Shown here: positions 16,981 to 26,249 of the stretch, piece after piece
Numbering within the stretch: the stretch's first letter is position 1
Layout: every line of letters begins with the position of its first letter
Assembly: GCF_003688915.1 (NCBI RefSeq)
Contig: NZ_REFU01000001.1
Coordinates: 4,400,693 to 4,464,692, forward strand
Direction of reading: 5' to 3'
Length of the DNA stretch: 64,000 nucleotides
Origin: Rhodococcus sp. SBT000017
GTDB lineage: Bacteria; Actinomycetota; Actinomycetes; Mycobacteriales; Mycobacteriaceae
The notes under the pieces: generated by a model
Database searches by the model: none
What the model was told of the DNA's origin: nothing
The model's input: only the letters and a program-made list of their open reading frames with translations
Made by a program: the position numbers and the translations under genes

Positions 16981-19826
16981 GGGGCGCTCACTCGGCCTTG
17001 GCTCTGCATTTCCACCTGTGCGTCGAGACGCGCACCGAGACTACGGAGCACGTCGAGTACCAACCCGACCACGATGAGATACACACCGAGGTCGAAGAAC
17101 AGTGCGGTGACCAACTTGATGTCGCCGAGGATCGGCAACGTCATCTCCAACGTCGCCGAGGACAACGCCGGGGCACCGAGGAACATCGACGCCACCGCCG
17201 TACCGGCCGCGAAGATCAACCCGAGACCCAGGATCTTCCCGGCATCGATCGGTACTGCCTCGCCGAGCTCGTAGCGCCCACCCGCGAGGTAGCGCAGCAC
17301 CAGCGCCAATCCCGCGGTGAGGCCACCGGCGAAACCGCCACCCGGAGCGTTGTGGCCGGAGAAGAAGAAGTAGATCGAGAGCACCATGATCGTCGGGAAG
17401 ATCAACCGCGTCGTGACCTCCAGAATCAACGAGCGATGTCGAGGATCGATCAGATCGCCGCCGAGCAGCCACGTCGTCTCCGCAGCGAAATTCGCATCCG
17501 AGGACGAGACGGGGGCGTCGGACACCCGCGGAGCGCTGCCGAACCGGCGGTTGCGGAAGACCAGGCTGGCCACGCCCGTTGCCGCGACGAGCAGAACGCA
17601 GATCTCGCCGAGGGTGTCCCAGGCGCGGATGTCCACGAGGATGACGTTGATGACGTTCTTTCCGTCGCCCAGGTTGTACGCGGCGTCCGGCAGAAGGAGT
17701 GACACCGGGGCGGTGTTTCGCGCGTTCATCGCGAATGCGCCCAGCACGCTGACGGTCGCTCCGACGGCGACGGCCAGCACGGCGCGGGGGGCGCGCGAAC
17801 CGGCCGAGCCTCGATCGTCGACCTCGGCAGGCAGCTTGCGCAGCACCAAGACGAACACCACGAGGGTGAGGGTCTCGACGAGGAACTGGGTCAGGGCCAG
17901 GTCCGGTGCGCCGTGGATGGCGAAGATGACGCCGCAGCCGTAGCCGGTGAGCCCGACGAGGATGACGCTGGCCAGGCGGTTGCGCATCACCGTGGCTCCG
18001 AGGCCACCGGCGATCATGATCACCCCGATGACCAGCTGCAACGGGGTGTTCCACAGGGTGTAGTCCAAGCCGGAGTCCTGGCCGACGAGCAACACGATCA
18101 TCGGCAGCAGTACCAGTGTCAGCAGGATCGTGCCCTGGGTGAGGGGGAGCGAACCACGCTGAGTGGTGCCGGTCAGGCGGATGGACAGGGCGTCCATGTA
18201 CTTGAGCACGTTGTCGTAGATGCGGTCTGCGTTGCCGAGCGGGGGATGCTCGAACTTGAGCCGGTTGACGACCCGGTGGGCGATGAACAGCCCGACACCG
18301 CCGGTGACGACGACGACCGTCAACGCGAGCGGAAGGTTGAATCCGTGCCAGAGGGCCAGGTGGTAGGGCTCCTGGCCGTACGAGGGGAGGGTGCCAGCGT
18401 AGGGACTGACGATGTGGTCGACGACCGAGGATGCGAACCCTGCGACCAGACCGAGCACCGCCAGGAATGCGGGTGCGGCCAGGAACAGTACGGACGGCGC
18501 GTGCATCGCCCTGACCGACGGACTCGCCCGCTTGAGCTGCTTGCGTGCGAACGCGCCCCAGACGAACCGGATGCTGTAGGTGACCGTGAGGATCGAGCCG
18601 ATCACCAGGCCTGCGACGACGACGGCCGCGACCGTGGGATCGAGCGTCGGCGTGCTGATCACGGCCGACAACGCCGTCTCCTTGCCGACGAAACCGAGCA
18701 TCGGCGGGAGCCCGGCCATGCTGGCCGCGGCCAGCGCGGCTATCGCGGCGAGCCAGGGAGCCTTCTTGCCCAGGTGGGCGAGTTTGCGGATGTCGCGGGT
18801 GCCGGTGGTGTGATCGATGATGCCCACGACCATGAACAGCGCCGCTTTGAACATCGCGTGTGCGATCACCATCGTCAGGCCTGCGAGCATGGCCTTCTCG
18901 GAGCCGATGCCGACCAGGACCATGAGGAAGCCGAGCTGGCTGACGGTTCCGAACGCGAGGATCAGCTTGAGGTCGAAGGCGCGCAGAGCTCGCCAGCCGG
19001 CCAGGATCATCGACAGCAGACCGAGGCTGATCACGGTGGCGCGCCACGGGCCGGAATCGGCGAACCCCGGGGCCAGACGTGCCACCAGGTAGATGCCTGC
19101 CTTGACCATCGCGGCGGCGTGGAGGTAGCCGCTGACCGGCGTCGGTGCGGCCATGGCTCCGGGGAGCCAGAAGTGAAGTGGCACGATGGCCGACTTGCTC
19201 AGTGCGCCGATGAGGACCAGCACGATCGCGACACCGGGCAACCAGCCGCCCGGCGCGTCCGCGACCAGCTCGGAGAGGTTGTAGGTGCCGGAGACCTGGC
19301 CCAGGATGATGATGCCGACCAGCATCGCCAGGCCGCCCGCGGTGGTGACGAGAAGTGCCTGGGTGGCTGCGCGTCTGCTCGAGGCTCGCTCGGCGTAGTG
19401 GCCGACGAGCAGGAACGACAGGACCGTGGTGATTTCCCAGAAGATGTAGAGCACCAGCATGTTGTCGCTGGTGATGAGGCCGAACATCGCACCGGAGAAC
19501 GCGACCATTTCGGCGGCGAACAGCCCGAGCCGGGGCTCGTCGTCCTCGAAGTAGCGTGCGCAGTAGAGCAGAATCAGTGCGCCGATACCGAGGACGAGCA
19601 GCGACATGATGGCGGCCAGGGCGTCGAACCGCATGTCGATGTTCATCGACAGGCCGGGGACCCATTCGATGTTCAGGTTCTGTTCGGTTCCCCAGTTGCC
19701 GAACACCCAGATCAGGCTGAGCAGGGGTACGAGCGCGAGCGGGAAAAAGGCATTGCGACCCCACCACCGGACGAACAGCGGCGCGAGCAGCGCGGCGGCG
19801 GCGTGCGCAAGAAGAATGGCGAGCAA
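16977..19826 (-). CDS. mnhA: Mrp/Mnh antiporter subunit A fused to subunit B
   Basis: This 949-residue membrane protein starts the antiporter operon. The N-terminal about 500 residues are the NuoL-like proton pump part, with motifs LSFLLVGHYAERASSRRAA and SAIVPLHFWLPGAMAAPTPVS. The C-terminal part contains the MrpB domain (FFFSGHNAPGGGFAGGL near 815-832). With B fused to A, the operon A/B-C-D-E-F-G is complete. Such antiporters exchange Na+ or K+ for H+ and support pH and salt tolerance. Confidence 0.95.
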   Translation of the reverse strand: MLAILLAHAAAALLAPLFVRWWGRNAFFPLALVPLLSLIWVFGNWGTEQNLNIEWVPGLSMNIDMRFDALAAIMSLLVLGIGALILLYCARYFEDDEPRLGLFAAEMVAFSGAMFGLITSDNMLVLYIFWEITTVLSFLLVGHYAERASSRRAATQALLVTTAGGLAMLVGIIILGQVSGTYNLSELVADAPGGWLPGVAIVLVLIGALSKSAIVPLHFWLPGAMAAPTPVSGYLHAAAMVKAGIYLVARLAPGFADSGPWRATVISLGLLSMILAGWRALRAFDLKLILAFGTVSQLGFLMVLVGIGSEKAMLAGLTMVIAHAMFKAALFMVVGIIDHTTGTRDIRKLAHLGKKAPWLAAIAALAAASMAGLPPMLGFVGKETALSAVISTPTLDPTVAAVVVAGLVIGSILTVTYSIRFVWGAFARKQLKRASPSVRAMHAPSVLFLAAPAFLAVLGLVAGFASSVVDHIVSPYAGTLPSYGQEPYHLALWHGFNLPLALTVVVVTGGVGLFIAHRVVNRLKFEHPPLGNADRIYDNVLKYMDALSIRLTGTTQRGSLPLTQGTILLTLVLLPMIVLLVGQDSGLDYTLWNTPLQLVIGVIMIAGGLGATVMRNRLASVILVGLTGYGCGVIFAIHGAPDLALTQFLVETLTLVVFVLVLRKLPAEVDDRGSAGSRAPRAVLAVAVGATVSVLGAFAMNARNTAPVSLLLPDAAYNLGDGKNVINVILVDIRAWDTLGEICVLLVAATGVASLVFRNRRFGSAPRVSDAPVSSSDANFAAETTWLLGGDLIDPRHRSLILEVTTRLIFPTIMVLSIYFFFSGHNAPGGGFAGGLTAGLALVLRYLAGGRYELGEAVPIDAGKILGLGLIFAAGTAVASMFLGAPALSSATLEMTLPILGDIKLVTALFFDLGVYLIVVGLVLDVLRSLGARLDAQVEMQSQGRVSAP

Positions 19827-20029
19827 AAATCACTCCGTCGTCTCGGTCGCATCGGCGGTGAAACCGAGCGGTGGTCGTAGGGCGGCGATGAGTAGGGTGT
19901 GCGAAGTCCGTGTGAAATTTCGATGTGAAGCTTTGGGAAGTAACGAACCGGTCGCCGAACGGCAGCCGTGAGTTCTCGCTTTCCACTTTACTTTGCGTGG
20001 TCGAACGCGTGCCAAGCGGTACAAATCGG

Positions 20030-20058
20030 TGAGAGTGGAGCCTGCGGAATGACCCGGA
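20030..20058. repeat. Dispersed MIRU-like repeat, copy B
   Basis: gagtggagcctgcggaatga belongs to the same family as the copy at 10336. It lies in the 254-base divergent intergenic region between mnhA and the Nudix gene, 29 bases before the Nudix start. Apart from this repeat, no gene is seen in 19827-20086. Confidence 0.75.
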
Positions 20059-20086
20059 TCGCGCGCTCGAGTCGAGGGGAGTGTCG

Positions 20087-20497
20087 GTGAGCAAGCCGGA
20101 GCTGATTCGGACCGCCGGGCTGGCGTACGTCCGGGATCGCCGAATGATCCAGACGCGATCGGCCGGCAAGTCTGCGTTCTACATGGCGGGCGGAAAGATC
20201 GACCCCGGCGAGACACCCGAGCAAGCACTTCATCGTGAGATCAGGGAAGAGCTCGATGCGGCGGTGACGGATGCCCGGCTGCTCGGGGTGTTCGAGTGCG
20301 AGGCATGGGGGCACCCTGCGGGCACGCCGCTCGAGATCACGTGTTTCCTCGCCGATCTGGCCAGTGAGCCGACGCCGACCAGCGAAATCGCCGAGATCAG
20401 GTATTTCACCCGTGACGAGTACGCGGCGATGCCCGACGTCGCTCCGGGATCACTGATGGTGTTCGACCGGATGAGAGCACTCGATTTGATCGACTGA
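20087..20497 (+). CDS. Nudix hydrolase
   Basis: This protein of about 136 residues has a complete Nudix box, GGKIDPGETPEQALHREIREEL (G-x5-E-x7-REUxEE), near residues 35-56. It hydrolyses a nucleoside diphosphate linked to another moiety; the exact substrate cannot be predicted. The GTG at 20087 is preferred because an aGGGGAg Shine-Dalgarno at 20075-20081 is then well spaced, whereas GTG 20081 would abut it. It is followed 62 bases later by a PEP mutase-like gene. Confidence 0.9.
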   Translation: MSKPELIRTAGLAYVRDRRMIQTRSAGKSAFYMAGGKIDPGETPEQALHREIREELDAAVTDARLLGVFECEAWGHPAGTPLEITCFLADLASEPTPTSEIAEIRYFTRDEYAAMPDVAPGSLMVFDRMRALDLID

Positions 20498-20518
20498 AGC
20501 GGGTATGTTGGAGACCGA

Positions 20519-20534
20519 GAGAACGTACGTTCTC
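20519..20534. promoter_or_regulatory. 16-bp perfect palindrome, probable operator
   Basis: GAGAACGTACGTTCTC is a perfect 16-bp palindrome ending 25 bases before the ATG of the PEP mutase-like gene. Its form is typical of TetR-family operators. The cognate regulator is not identifiable in the window. Confidence 0.6.
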
Positions 20535-20559
20535 CACCGGCCACCGTTGAGGAGTCCTC

Positions 20560-21312
20560 ATGACGAACCTGTCCCAGAAAGCCACCACCCTGCTCGAGCT
20601 GCACCAGCCCGGAAACCCGGTCGTACTGCCGACCGTGTGGGACGCCTGGTCCGCCAACCTGGCTGTGTCCGCAGGCTTCACCGCGCTGACCGTCGGAAGT
20701 CACCCCGTCGCCGACTCCATCGGCAAGCCCGACAACGAAGGCATGACCTTCGACGAACTGCTCACCCGCATCTCGCAGATCTCCGCAGCCGTCGACGTGC
20801 CGCTGTCGGTCGACATCGAAGCCGGGTACGGCGAGGATCCGAAGCGACTGATCGACGGCCTCATCTCCGTCGGAGCTGTCGGCCTCAACATCGAGGACAC
20901 CGTGCACAGCGAAGGCGGACGTCTCCGCGAAGCACAGGAACACGCCGACTTCGTCGGAGCACTGCGTGCAGCGTCCGACGCCACCGACGTCCACGTCGTC
21001 ATCAACGCCCGCACCGACCTGTTCGTCAAGGCGATCGGCGACGAGAGCGACCGCGTCGAGCGCGCCATCGCACGCCTGAAGCTGTGCGCCGCAGCCGGAG
21101 CCGACTCGCTCTACCCCGTCGGATTCCACAACGACGCCGACTACAAGCGCCTCGCCGACGAACTCCCACTACCCATCAACGCCATCGCCAACCCGGCCGA
21201 AGGCGACCTGAAGCATTTCGCGTCACTCGGTGTCGGACGCATCAGCTTCGGCCCGATCTTCCAGATGACACTCGCCAAGCGCGCCGAGGAAGTCCTCGCC
21301 CGCTGGAAGTGA
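20560..21312 (+). CDS. Isocitrate lyase/PEP mutase family protein
   Basis: This 250-residue (beta/alpha)8-barrel protein is of the COG2513 type. It shows the substrate and Mg2+ site motif PLSVDIEAGYG, GAVGLNIED, VVINARTDLF and YPVGFHN. Related enzymes cleave C-C or P-C bonds of 2-methylisocitrate, oxaloacetate or phosphonopyruvate; this short subgroup is mostly uncharacterised. ATG 20560 follows tgaggag. A 16-bp palindrome upstream suggests induction by a specific repressor, and a long inverted repeat follows the stop. Confidence 0.87.
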   Translation: MTNLSQKATTLLELHQPGNPVVLPTVWDAWSANLAVSAGFTALTVGSHPVADSIGKPDNEGMTFDELLTRISQISAAVDVPLSVDIEAGYGEDPKRLIDGLISVGAVGLNIEDTVHSEGGRLREAQEHADFVGALRAASDATDVHVVINARTDLFVKAIGDESDRVERAIARLKLCAAAGADSLYPVGFHNDADYKRLADELPLPINAIANPAEGDLKHFASLGVGRISFGPIFQMTLAKRAEEVLARWK

Positions 21313-21320
21313 GTGCTGTG

Positions 21321-21366
21321 CAGTGGTGCGGTTGAGTGCCGCCCAGAGCACTCAACCGCACCACTG
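21321..21366. terminator. Bidirectional stem-loop between convergent genes
   Basis: A perfect 18-bp inverted repeat, cagtggtgcggttgagtg (21321-21338) and its complement (21349-21366), has a 10-base loop. It fills the gap between the PEP mutase-like gene and the AAA ATPase gene. There is no T-run, so it is terminator-like by position and stability only. Confidence 0.6.
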
Positions 21367-21369
21367 CCG

Positions 21370-23550
21370 CTAGGCACTCCCGTAGGCCCGCAGATGCGCC
21401 ACCTGCTCGGGATCGAGTGACGGCTTCACCGTCGCCAGAGCGGCGGCGACATCGGCGGCGGTGACGTCGGCCGCATCCATCGACCGACGCATCGCCGTCA
21501 ACGCGGCCTCGCGCAGCAACGCCGCGCAGTCCGCGGCGGAGTAGCCGTCGAGATCGCGCGCCAGCGACTCCAGATCCACGTCCTCGGCGAGCGGGATGGA
21601 TTTGCCCGACGCCTTCAGGATGTCCACGCGGGCATCGGAATCCGGCGGCGGCACGAATACAAGGCGCTCGAGGCGGCCGGGGCGCAACAGCGCGGGATCG
21701 ATCAGATCGGGTCGGTTGGTTGCCCCGAGTACGACGACGTCGCGCAACGGTTCGACGCCGTCGAGTTCGGTCAGCAGCGCCGCGACCACGCGGTCGCCGA
21801 CTCCGGAGTCCGAGCTCTGGCCGCGTCGGGGCACGAGCGCATCCACTTCGTCGAGGAAGATCAGCGAGGGAGCGGAATCGCGGGCGCGCTGAAAGAGTTC
21901 TCGGACAGCCTTTTCCGAGGATCCGACCCACTTGTCCATCAATTCCGCGCCCTTGACCGAGTGCACGCTGAGCTGCCCGGAACTGGCCAGTGCCCGTACG
22001 AGGAACGTCTTACCGCAGCCGGGTGGACCGTAGAGCAGGACTCCTCGCGGCGGCTCGATTCCCAAGCGCGCGAACGAATCCGGGTGACGCAGCGGCCACA
22101 GCACCGCCTCGGTGAGTGCCTGCTTGGTCTCCACCATGTCGCCGACGTCGTCGAGCGTGAGACTGCCGATGGCCAGTTCTTCGCTTCCCGAACGCGACAG
22201 TGGGCGGATCACCTGGAGAGCGCCCACCAGATCGTCCTGCGTCAACGAGGCCGCGGCCGAATCGTTCGATGCGCGAGCCGCCGCCCGCAGCGCCGCCTCC
22301 CGCGTCAGTGCGGCCAGATCGGCGACCACGAAACCCGGTGTTCGCGAAGCTATCTCAGCGAGGTCGACATCGCCCTGCGGAACCCTGCGCAGCAGATGTT
22401 CCAGCAATCCCTTGCGGCCTGCCGCGTCGGGCAGGGTGAGGGTGAGCTCACGATCGCACAGGTCCTGACCGCGCACTCTGGGATCGGTTGCCTCCGGATG
22501 AGCTGTCGTCACGATCAGGGCCAGGCCGGGAGTGTCGACGGCCCGGCGCAAGACATCGAGGACGAACGTGGACGCCGGTTCGGGGACGGAGGGCAGCAAC
22601 GCGTCGACATCGGTGATGAGCAGAACCCCGGAGCCGGCGAGTTCGTCCACGGCCGCGGTGACCCGGTCTACCCGAGCCGATGCCTCCAGAGCCCCGATCG
22701 ACGGTCCGTCCAGCACGACGCACGCGCGTTCGCCGATGACCGCGCGCGCCAACGTCGCCTTGCCGACCCCGCCGGGTCCGGTGATCAACACCCCCAGATG
22801 CGGCGACGCGCCCAGCGTCGCCAGCAACTCCGACTCGTCCAACGCCAGCCGCAGCCACTCGGTGAGTTTCGACTGCTGGGCGCTCACTCCCACCAGATCG
22901 GCCACGCTCACCCGCGGGGCCGCGGCCTTCGGCGCGGGACTCGACGCCGCCGACGCCTGTGCAGCGGTGGCGGTGCCCGAGCCCCACCCGACCGCCGAAT
23001 TGGGCTGCACACTCACCGGACCACCCGACGGGTCGGCGGCCGAGACCGTCAACAGCTCGGTGGTCCACGCAACTCCGAATGTCCTCGACAGCGCCTGCGT
23101 CGCCGATGTGGTCGAGGTGCCGGGTCCGAGATCGCGGGGGAGGAGTGAGACCGTGTCGCCCACCGTCAGCACCTTGCCGAGCAACGCTTGGCGCAGGGTG
23201 GCGTCGGAGATGGAACCGGTGGCGAGCGCGGATCCTGTCACCGTGACAGTCCTGGCACCGTAGACGGTGGCGGGTCCGACTGCGACAGAAGCATTTTCGC
23301 GAAGGCCGGTGTTGGAGAGAGTGACGTCGTCCAGCAATGCGGTGCCCTGAGGCGATCCCTCGGGAGCCACGGCGACGACGGCGGCCGTGCGACGAGAACC
23401 GATGAGTGACACAGCATCCCACTCTCGCAGACCCAGAGCTGCGAGGACTTCCGGATGCAGGCGCACGACGCCGCGTCGGGCATCGGCCGCCGAGGTGTTG
23501 AGGCGGGCGGTGAGAACGAGCTCAGGCGTCGTCGAGCGAGATTCGGTCAC
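21370..23550 (-). CDS. CDC48/p97-like AAA ATPase (Rv0435c-like)
   Basis: This 726-residue protein has an N-terminal CDC48-type double-psi barrel (VRLHPEVLAALGLREWDAVSLIG) and two AAA modules. The first has Walker A TGPGGVGKAT and a weakened Walker B, VLLITDVDALLP. The second is canonical, with YGPPGCGKTF, LIFLDEVDALVPRRGQ and GATNRPDLIDPALLRPGR. It is likely a hexameric unfoldase/segregase in the cytoplasm. The GTG start has a TACTGT -10 box 7 bases upstream. It lies downstream of psd-pssA on the same strand, as in M. tuberculosis. Confidence 0.93.
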   Translation of the reverse strand: MTESRSTTPELVLTARLNTSAADARRGVVRLHPEVLAALGLREWDAVSLIGSRRTAAVVAVAPEGSPQGTALLDDVTLSNTGLRENASVAVGPATVYGARTVTVTGSALATGSISDATLRQALLGKVLTVGDTVSLLPRDLGPGTSTTSATQALSRTFGVAWTTELLTVSAADPSGGPVSVQPNSAVGWGSGTATAAQASAASSPAPKAAAPRVSVADLVGVSAQQSKLTEWLRLALDESELLATLGASPHLGVLITGPGGVGKATLARAVIGERACVVLDGPSIGALEASARVDRVTAAVDELAGSGVLLITDVDALLPSVPEPASTFVLDVLRRAVDTPGLALIVTTAHPEATDPRVRGQDLCDRELTLTLPDAAGRKGLLEHLLRRVPQGDVDLAEIASRTPGFVVADLAALTREAALRAAARASNDSAAASLTQDDLVGALQVIRPLSRSGSEELAIGSLTLDDVGDMVETKQALTEAVLWPLRHPDSFARLGIEPPRGVLLYGPPGCGKTFLVRALASSGQLSVHSVKGAELMDKWVGSSEKAVRELFQRARDSAPSLIFLDEVDALVPRRGQSSDSGVGDRVVAALLTELDGVEPLRDVVVLGATNRPDLIDPALLRPGRLERLVFVPPPDSDARVDILKASGKSIPLAEDVDLESLARDLDGYSAADCAALLREAALTAMRRSMDAADVTAADVAAALATVKPSLDPEQVAHLRAYGSA

Positions 23551-23557
23551 ACGGTCA

Positions 23558-23563
23558 ACAGTA
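23558..23563 (-). promoter_or_regulatory. -10 element of AAA ATPase gene
   Basis: TACTGT on the minus strand ends 7 bases before the GTG at 23550. It suggests a private leaderless transcript in addition to read-through from pssA. Confidence 0.45.
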
Positions 23564-23574
23564 GCGGCGAGGCA

Positions 23575-24429
23575 CTAGCTGCGAGGTCGACGCAGTCCCA
23601 GACGTGCCTGCGACCGCCGATTGTTGCCCGGTGCGCGTCGGATGGCCCGGCGCTCGGCGCGGCGCTCGGCCGGCTTGGCGTCCCAGGTGTACGGGCGCGC
23701 GGCAGTCCAACGCTGCGAGCGCACCGCGAACGGGATGTGCACCAGGTAGGCCAGCACCAAGCCCATCAGCAGTATCAGCGGGAAGGTGATGAGCGCGGCG
23801 GCGAGCAGCGCGACGAGCACCAGCAGGATCGCGGCCAGCCGCGGCGGCACCGAGACCGTCTTGAGCGCCAACGTGGGGATGCGGCTGACGATGAGACCGG
23901 CGGTGACGATCGCCCATCCGGCGACGACGTAGAACGAGGCCCACCAGCCGTCGCCGAATTGCTCGAAGCCCGCGATCGGTGCCATGGCGATGAGCGCTCC
24001 GGCGGGGGCGGGAACACCGGTGAAGTACTCGCGCGCGTAGGCAGGCGTGTCGTCCACGTCGAGCAGAGTGTTGAAGCGCGCGAGGCGGAGCACGATGCTC
24101 ACGGCGTAGACCAGCGCCACGATCCAGCCGCCGCTGCTGCCCTCGAGCAGGGTCACGTACAGCACCAGCGCCGGGGCCACACCGAACGAGATGGCGTCGG
24201 ACAGCGAATCCAGTTCGGCACCGATCTTGCTGGTGGCGTCGAGCAATCGGGCGATGCGACCGTCCAGTGCGTCGAGGATCGCCGCGGCACCGATCATGGC
24301 GAGCGCCGTGCCGAGCTGGCCGTCGAGGGCGAACTTGACCGCGGACAGGCCGGAGCACAGCGCGAGAATCGTGACGACGGACGGGAGCAGACGGATGGCA
24401 GCAGGCGGCTTGGCGCGTCTGGTGATCAT
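23575..24429 (-). CDS. pssA: CDP-diacylglycerol-serine O-phosphatidyltransferase
   Basis: PssA makes phosphatidylserine from CDP-diacylglycerol and serine in the membrane. The 284-residue protein carries the CDP-alcohol phosphotransferase signature DALDGRIARLLDATSKIGAE...LDSLSD near residues 58-85, with several transmembrane helices. A basic C-terminal tail (RRAERRAIRRAPGNNRRSQ) follows. ATG 24429 lies 8 bases after the psd stop. It is coupled with psd for phosphatidylethanolamine synthesis, as in M. tuberculosis Rv0436c-0437c. Confidence 0.94.
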   Translation of the reverse strand: MITRRAKPPAAIRLLPSVVTILALCSGLSAVKFALDGQLGTALAMIGAAAILDALDGRIARLLDATSKIGAELDSLSDAISFGVAPALVLYVTLLEGSSGGWIVALVYAVSIVLRLARFNTLLDVDDTPAYAREYFTGVPAPAGALIAMAPIAGFEQFGDGWWASFYVVAGWAIVTAGLIVSRIPTLALKTVSVPPRLAAILLVLVALLAAALITFPLILLMGLVLAYLVHIPFAVRSQRWTAARPYTWDAKPAERRAERRAIRRAPGNNRRSQARLGLRRPRS

Positions 24430-24437
24430 GTCGGTTT

Positions 24438-25154
24438 CTACTGCGGAAGCTCGGCGAGCACTGTCTCGGCGCCGACGGCGCGTTGGCCGCGTTCGACCAG
24501 CAGGGTGGTGCCCGCTGGGAAGTAGGTATCCACGCGCGAGCCGAATCGGATCAGACCGTACGTGTCGCCGATCGAGAGGGTGTCGCCCACCTTGGCGTTG
24601 TTGATGATGCGTCGCGCAATGAGACCGGCGATCTGTACCACGGCGACATCCTGACCGGAGCCGGTCCTGATGTGCATGCTGTTGCGCTCGTTGACCTTGC
24701 TGGCCTCGGCGAGATCGGCGGACTTGAACTGGCCGCGGCGATGAACGACCTCGATCACTCGGCCACCGACGGGAACGCGCTGCACGTGCACGTCGAGAAC
24801 CGACAGGAAGATGCTGACGCGGGGGACCGGCTCGGAGCCGAGGTCGAGTTCGCCAGGGGGAACGGCAGTGTCGACGAGTGTCACGAGTCCGTCGGCCGGA
24901 GCGACGACGACGCCGGGGCGGTTGGGCGGCACCCGGGACGGGTGTCGGAAGAAGGTAGCGCAGGCACCGGCGGCGACGAGGCCGGCATTTCGGACCCACT
25001 TGGACCGGCGGCCGAGAACTGATACGGCGAGCGGACCGCCGACGAACGGCAGTCCTGCGGGGTGTAGCGGTGGAACCGTTTCACGAACCAAATCGACAAT
25101 GTGAGCCACTCCGGTGCGGGGCGGTTGACCAATCGGGGCGGGACGGCGTGCCAC
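24438..25154 (-). CDS. psd: Phosphatidylserine decarboxylase proenzyme
   Basis: Psd converts phosphatidylserine to phosphatidylethanolamine. The 238-residue proenzyme has FFRHPSR, the active-site motif [27 protein letters not shown], and a C-terminal self-cleavage site in [10 protein letters not shown], whose Ser becomes the pyruvoyl group. This is the short, single-membrane-anchor actinobacterial type. The GTG at 25154 is chosen because agaggaga lies just upstream; longer in-frame extension to 25262 would make it unusually long. It is first in the psd-pssA pair. Confidence 0.94.
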   Translation of the reverse strand: MARRPAPIGQPPRTGVAHIVDLVRETVPPLHPAGLPFVGGPLAVSVLGRRSKWVRNAGLVAAGACATFFRHPSRVPPNRPGVVVAPADGLVTLVDTAVPPGELDLGSEPVPRVSIFLSVLDVHVQRVPVGGRVIEVVHRRGQFKSADLAEASKVNERNSMHIRTGSGQDVAVVQIAGLIARRIINNAKVGDTLSIGDTYGLIRFGSRVDTYFPAGTTLLVERGQRAVGAETVLAELPQ

Positions 25155-25305
25155 GGTCTCCTCTAACTGTCGGCGACAGTAATTGTCGGCAAGAACGAAT
25201 GCTGGCAGGTCATGGTGCTCTACGCGAATCGTGCGCAGACGCACGACTGCCGAGGCACTCACAGAGTACGTGAGGTGCCCCGGCAGTCGAGAAGTGCAAG
25301 TGCGA

Positions 25306-25566
25306 TCAGACGCGACTGCGACCCGTCACGAGCTTGACCAGGAACAGCAGGATGACTGCGCCGAGAAGGCAGATGAAGAACGTTGCCCACAGGCCACTGC
25401 CGTCAACATCGGTGAACAGGCGAAGAATCCAACCTCCCAAGAGGCCGCCGATAACGCCGACGACAATGTTCAGGATGATGCCCATCTGAGCATCGGTCTT
25501 CATGATCTTGCTAGCGATCCAGCCGGCGAGCCCGCCGATAACGATGTATACGAGGAATGCCCACAT
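25306..25566 (-). CDS. GlsB/YeaQ/YmgE family membrane protein
   Basis: This 86-residue protein has three glycine-rich transmembrane helices. The family motif is [21 protein letters not shown]...[15 protein letters not shown]. Members (Pfam Transgly_assoc) are small stress-associated membrane proteins of unknown biochemical role. A sigma-B/F-like promoter is visible upstream (25617-25642), consistent with stress induction. Confidence 0.9.
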   Translation of the reverse strand: MWAFLVYIVIGGLAGWIASKIMKTDAQMGIILNIVVGVIGGLLGGWILRLFTDVDGSGLWATFFICLLGAVILLFLVKLVTGRSRV

Positions 25567-25616
25567 TTACGTTGCCCCCACTTTCCGTTCGTGTCTATTG
25601 CTTGTCGAGACGACGG

Positions 25617-25642
25617 ATGCCCGAGAGAAACAAACCTGAAAC
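25617..25642 (-). promoter_or_regulatory. Possible sigma F/B-type promoter for GlsB-like gene
   Basis: On the minus strand, GTTT-N16-GGGCAT approximates the actinobacterial sigma F/B consensus (GTTT-N15-17-GGGTAT). It ends 50 bases before the ATG of the GlsB/YeaQ-like gene. Confidence 0.4.
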
Positions 25643-25661
25643 ATTCCTGAGAGAAATTCTT

Positions 25662-26120
25662 TTAGCTCGACTTCTCACTTTCGGTTTTGATGCGTCGCAG
25701 GGTGCTGTTCATACCCTCGACGAGTTCGACGTCGAACTCGTCGATGCCTCCGAGGATGCGGCTGACCAGCAACGACGACACGGCCGTGGTGCCGGTCGGT
25801 GCCTGCCGCTTCTCGACGACAGTGGTTCCGGTGGCCGTGGGAGTGAGGGTGTAGGACCAGATCGTCTTGTTCTCGACGACGCGGAAAGCGAGTTCACGGT
25901 TGGGCTCGAACGTGACGACTTTGGCCGTGGTCGGCCAGACGAGCAAGCCCTTTCGGTTGATGTTGAGCGTCTTGGTGCCCTTGCCGACCGGTCCGCCGAA
26001 GACCTTCATCTTCTTGCACTGCGGGCTCCACTCACCCATGCGCTGCAGGTCCGAGACGATCGACCAGACGGTCTCGGGGCTCGCGGCGATGTCGATCGTG
26101 GCTTCGAGAGTCTTGCTCAA
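25662..26120 (-). CDS. SRPBCC family protein (polyketide cyclase/START-like)
   Basis: This 152-residue SRPBCC-fold protein begins LEATIDIAASPETVWSIVSDLQRMGEWSPQCKKM. It ends with an amphipathic helix, ELVEGMNSTLRRIKTE, the standard layout of this ligand-binding family. TTG 26120 is preferred: ggagg lies about 7 bases upstream, and the family normally starts just before the first strand. The ligand and role are unknown. It stands alone between the GlsB-like and DUF1206 genes. Confidence 0.85.
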   Translation of the reverse strand: MSKTLEATIDIAASPETVWSIVSDLQRMGEWSPQCKKMKVFGGPVGKGTKTLNINRKGLLVWPTTAKVVTFEPNRELAFRVVENKTIWSYTLTPTATGTTVVEKRQAPTGTTAVSSLLVSRILGGIDEFDVELVEGMNSTLRRIKTESEKSS

Positions 26121-26249
26121 CGTGGGCCTCCAGGTAGTGAGGTAAATGCAACTGACTGTCACACTCAATCGTGAGCATCCTATGTGTCGGCGGCCACAGC
26201 TGGCTACGCAGGTGAGCAGTACTTCGTAGCACAGGGGTCGAACTTTCGC

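Noticed and set aside
17041..20169. 1042-codon minus-strand frame overlapping mnhA
   Set aside because: It is the +1 shadow of mnhA, Arg/His/Pro rich and without motifs, while the mnhA frame shows clear antiporter signatures.
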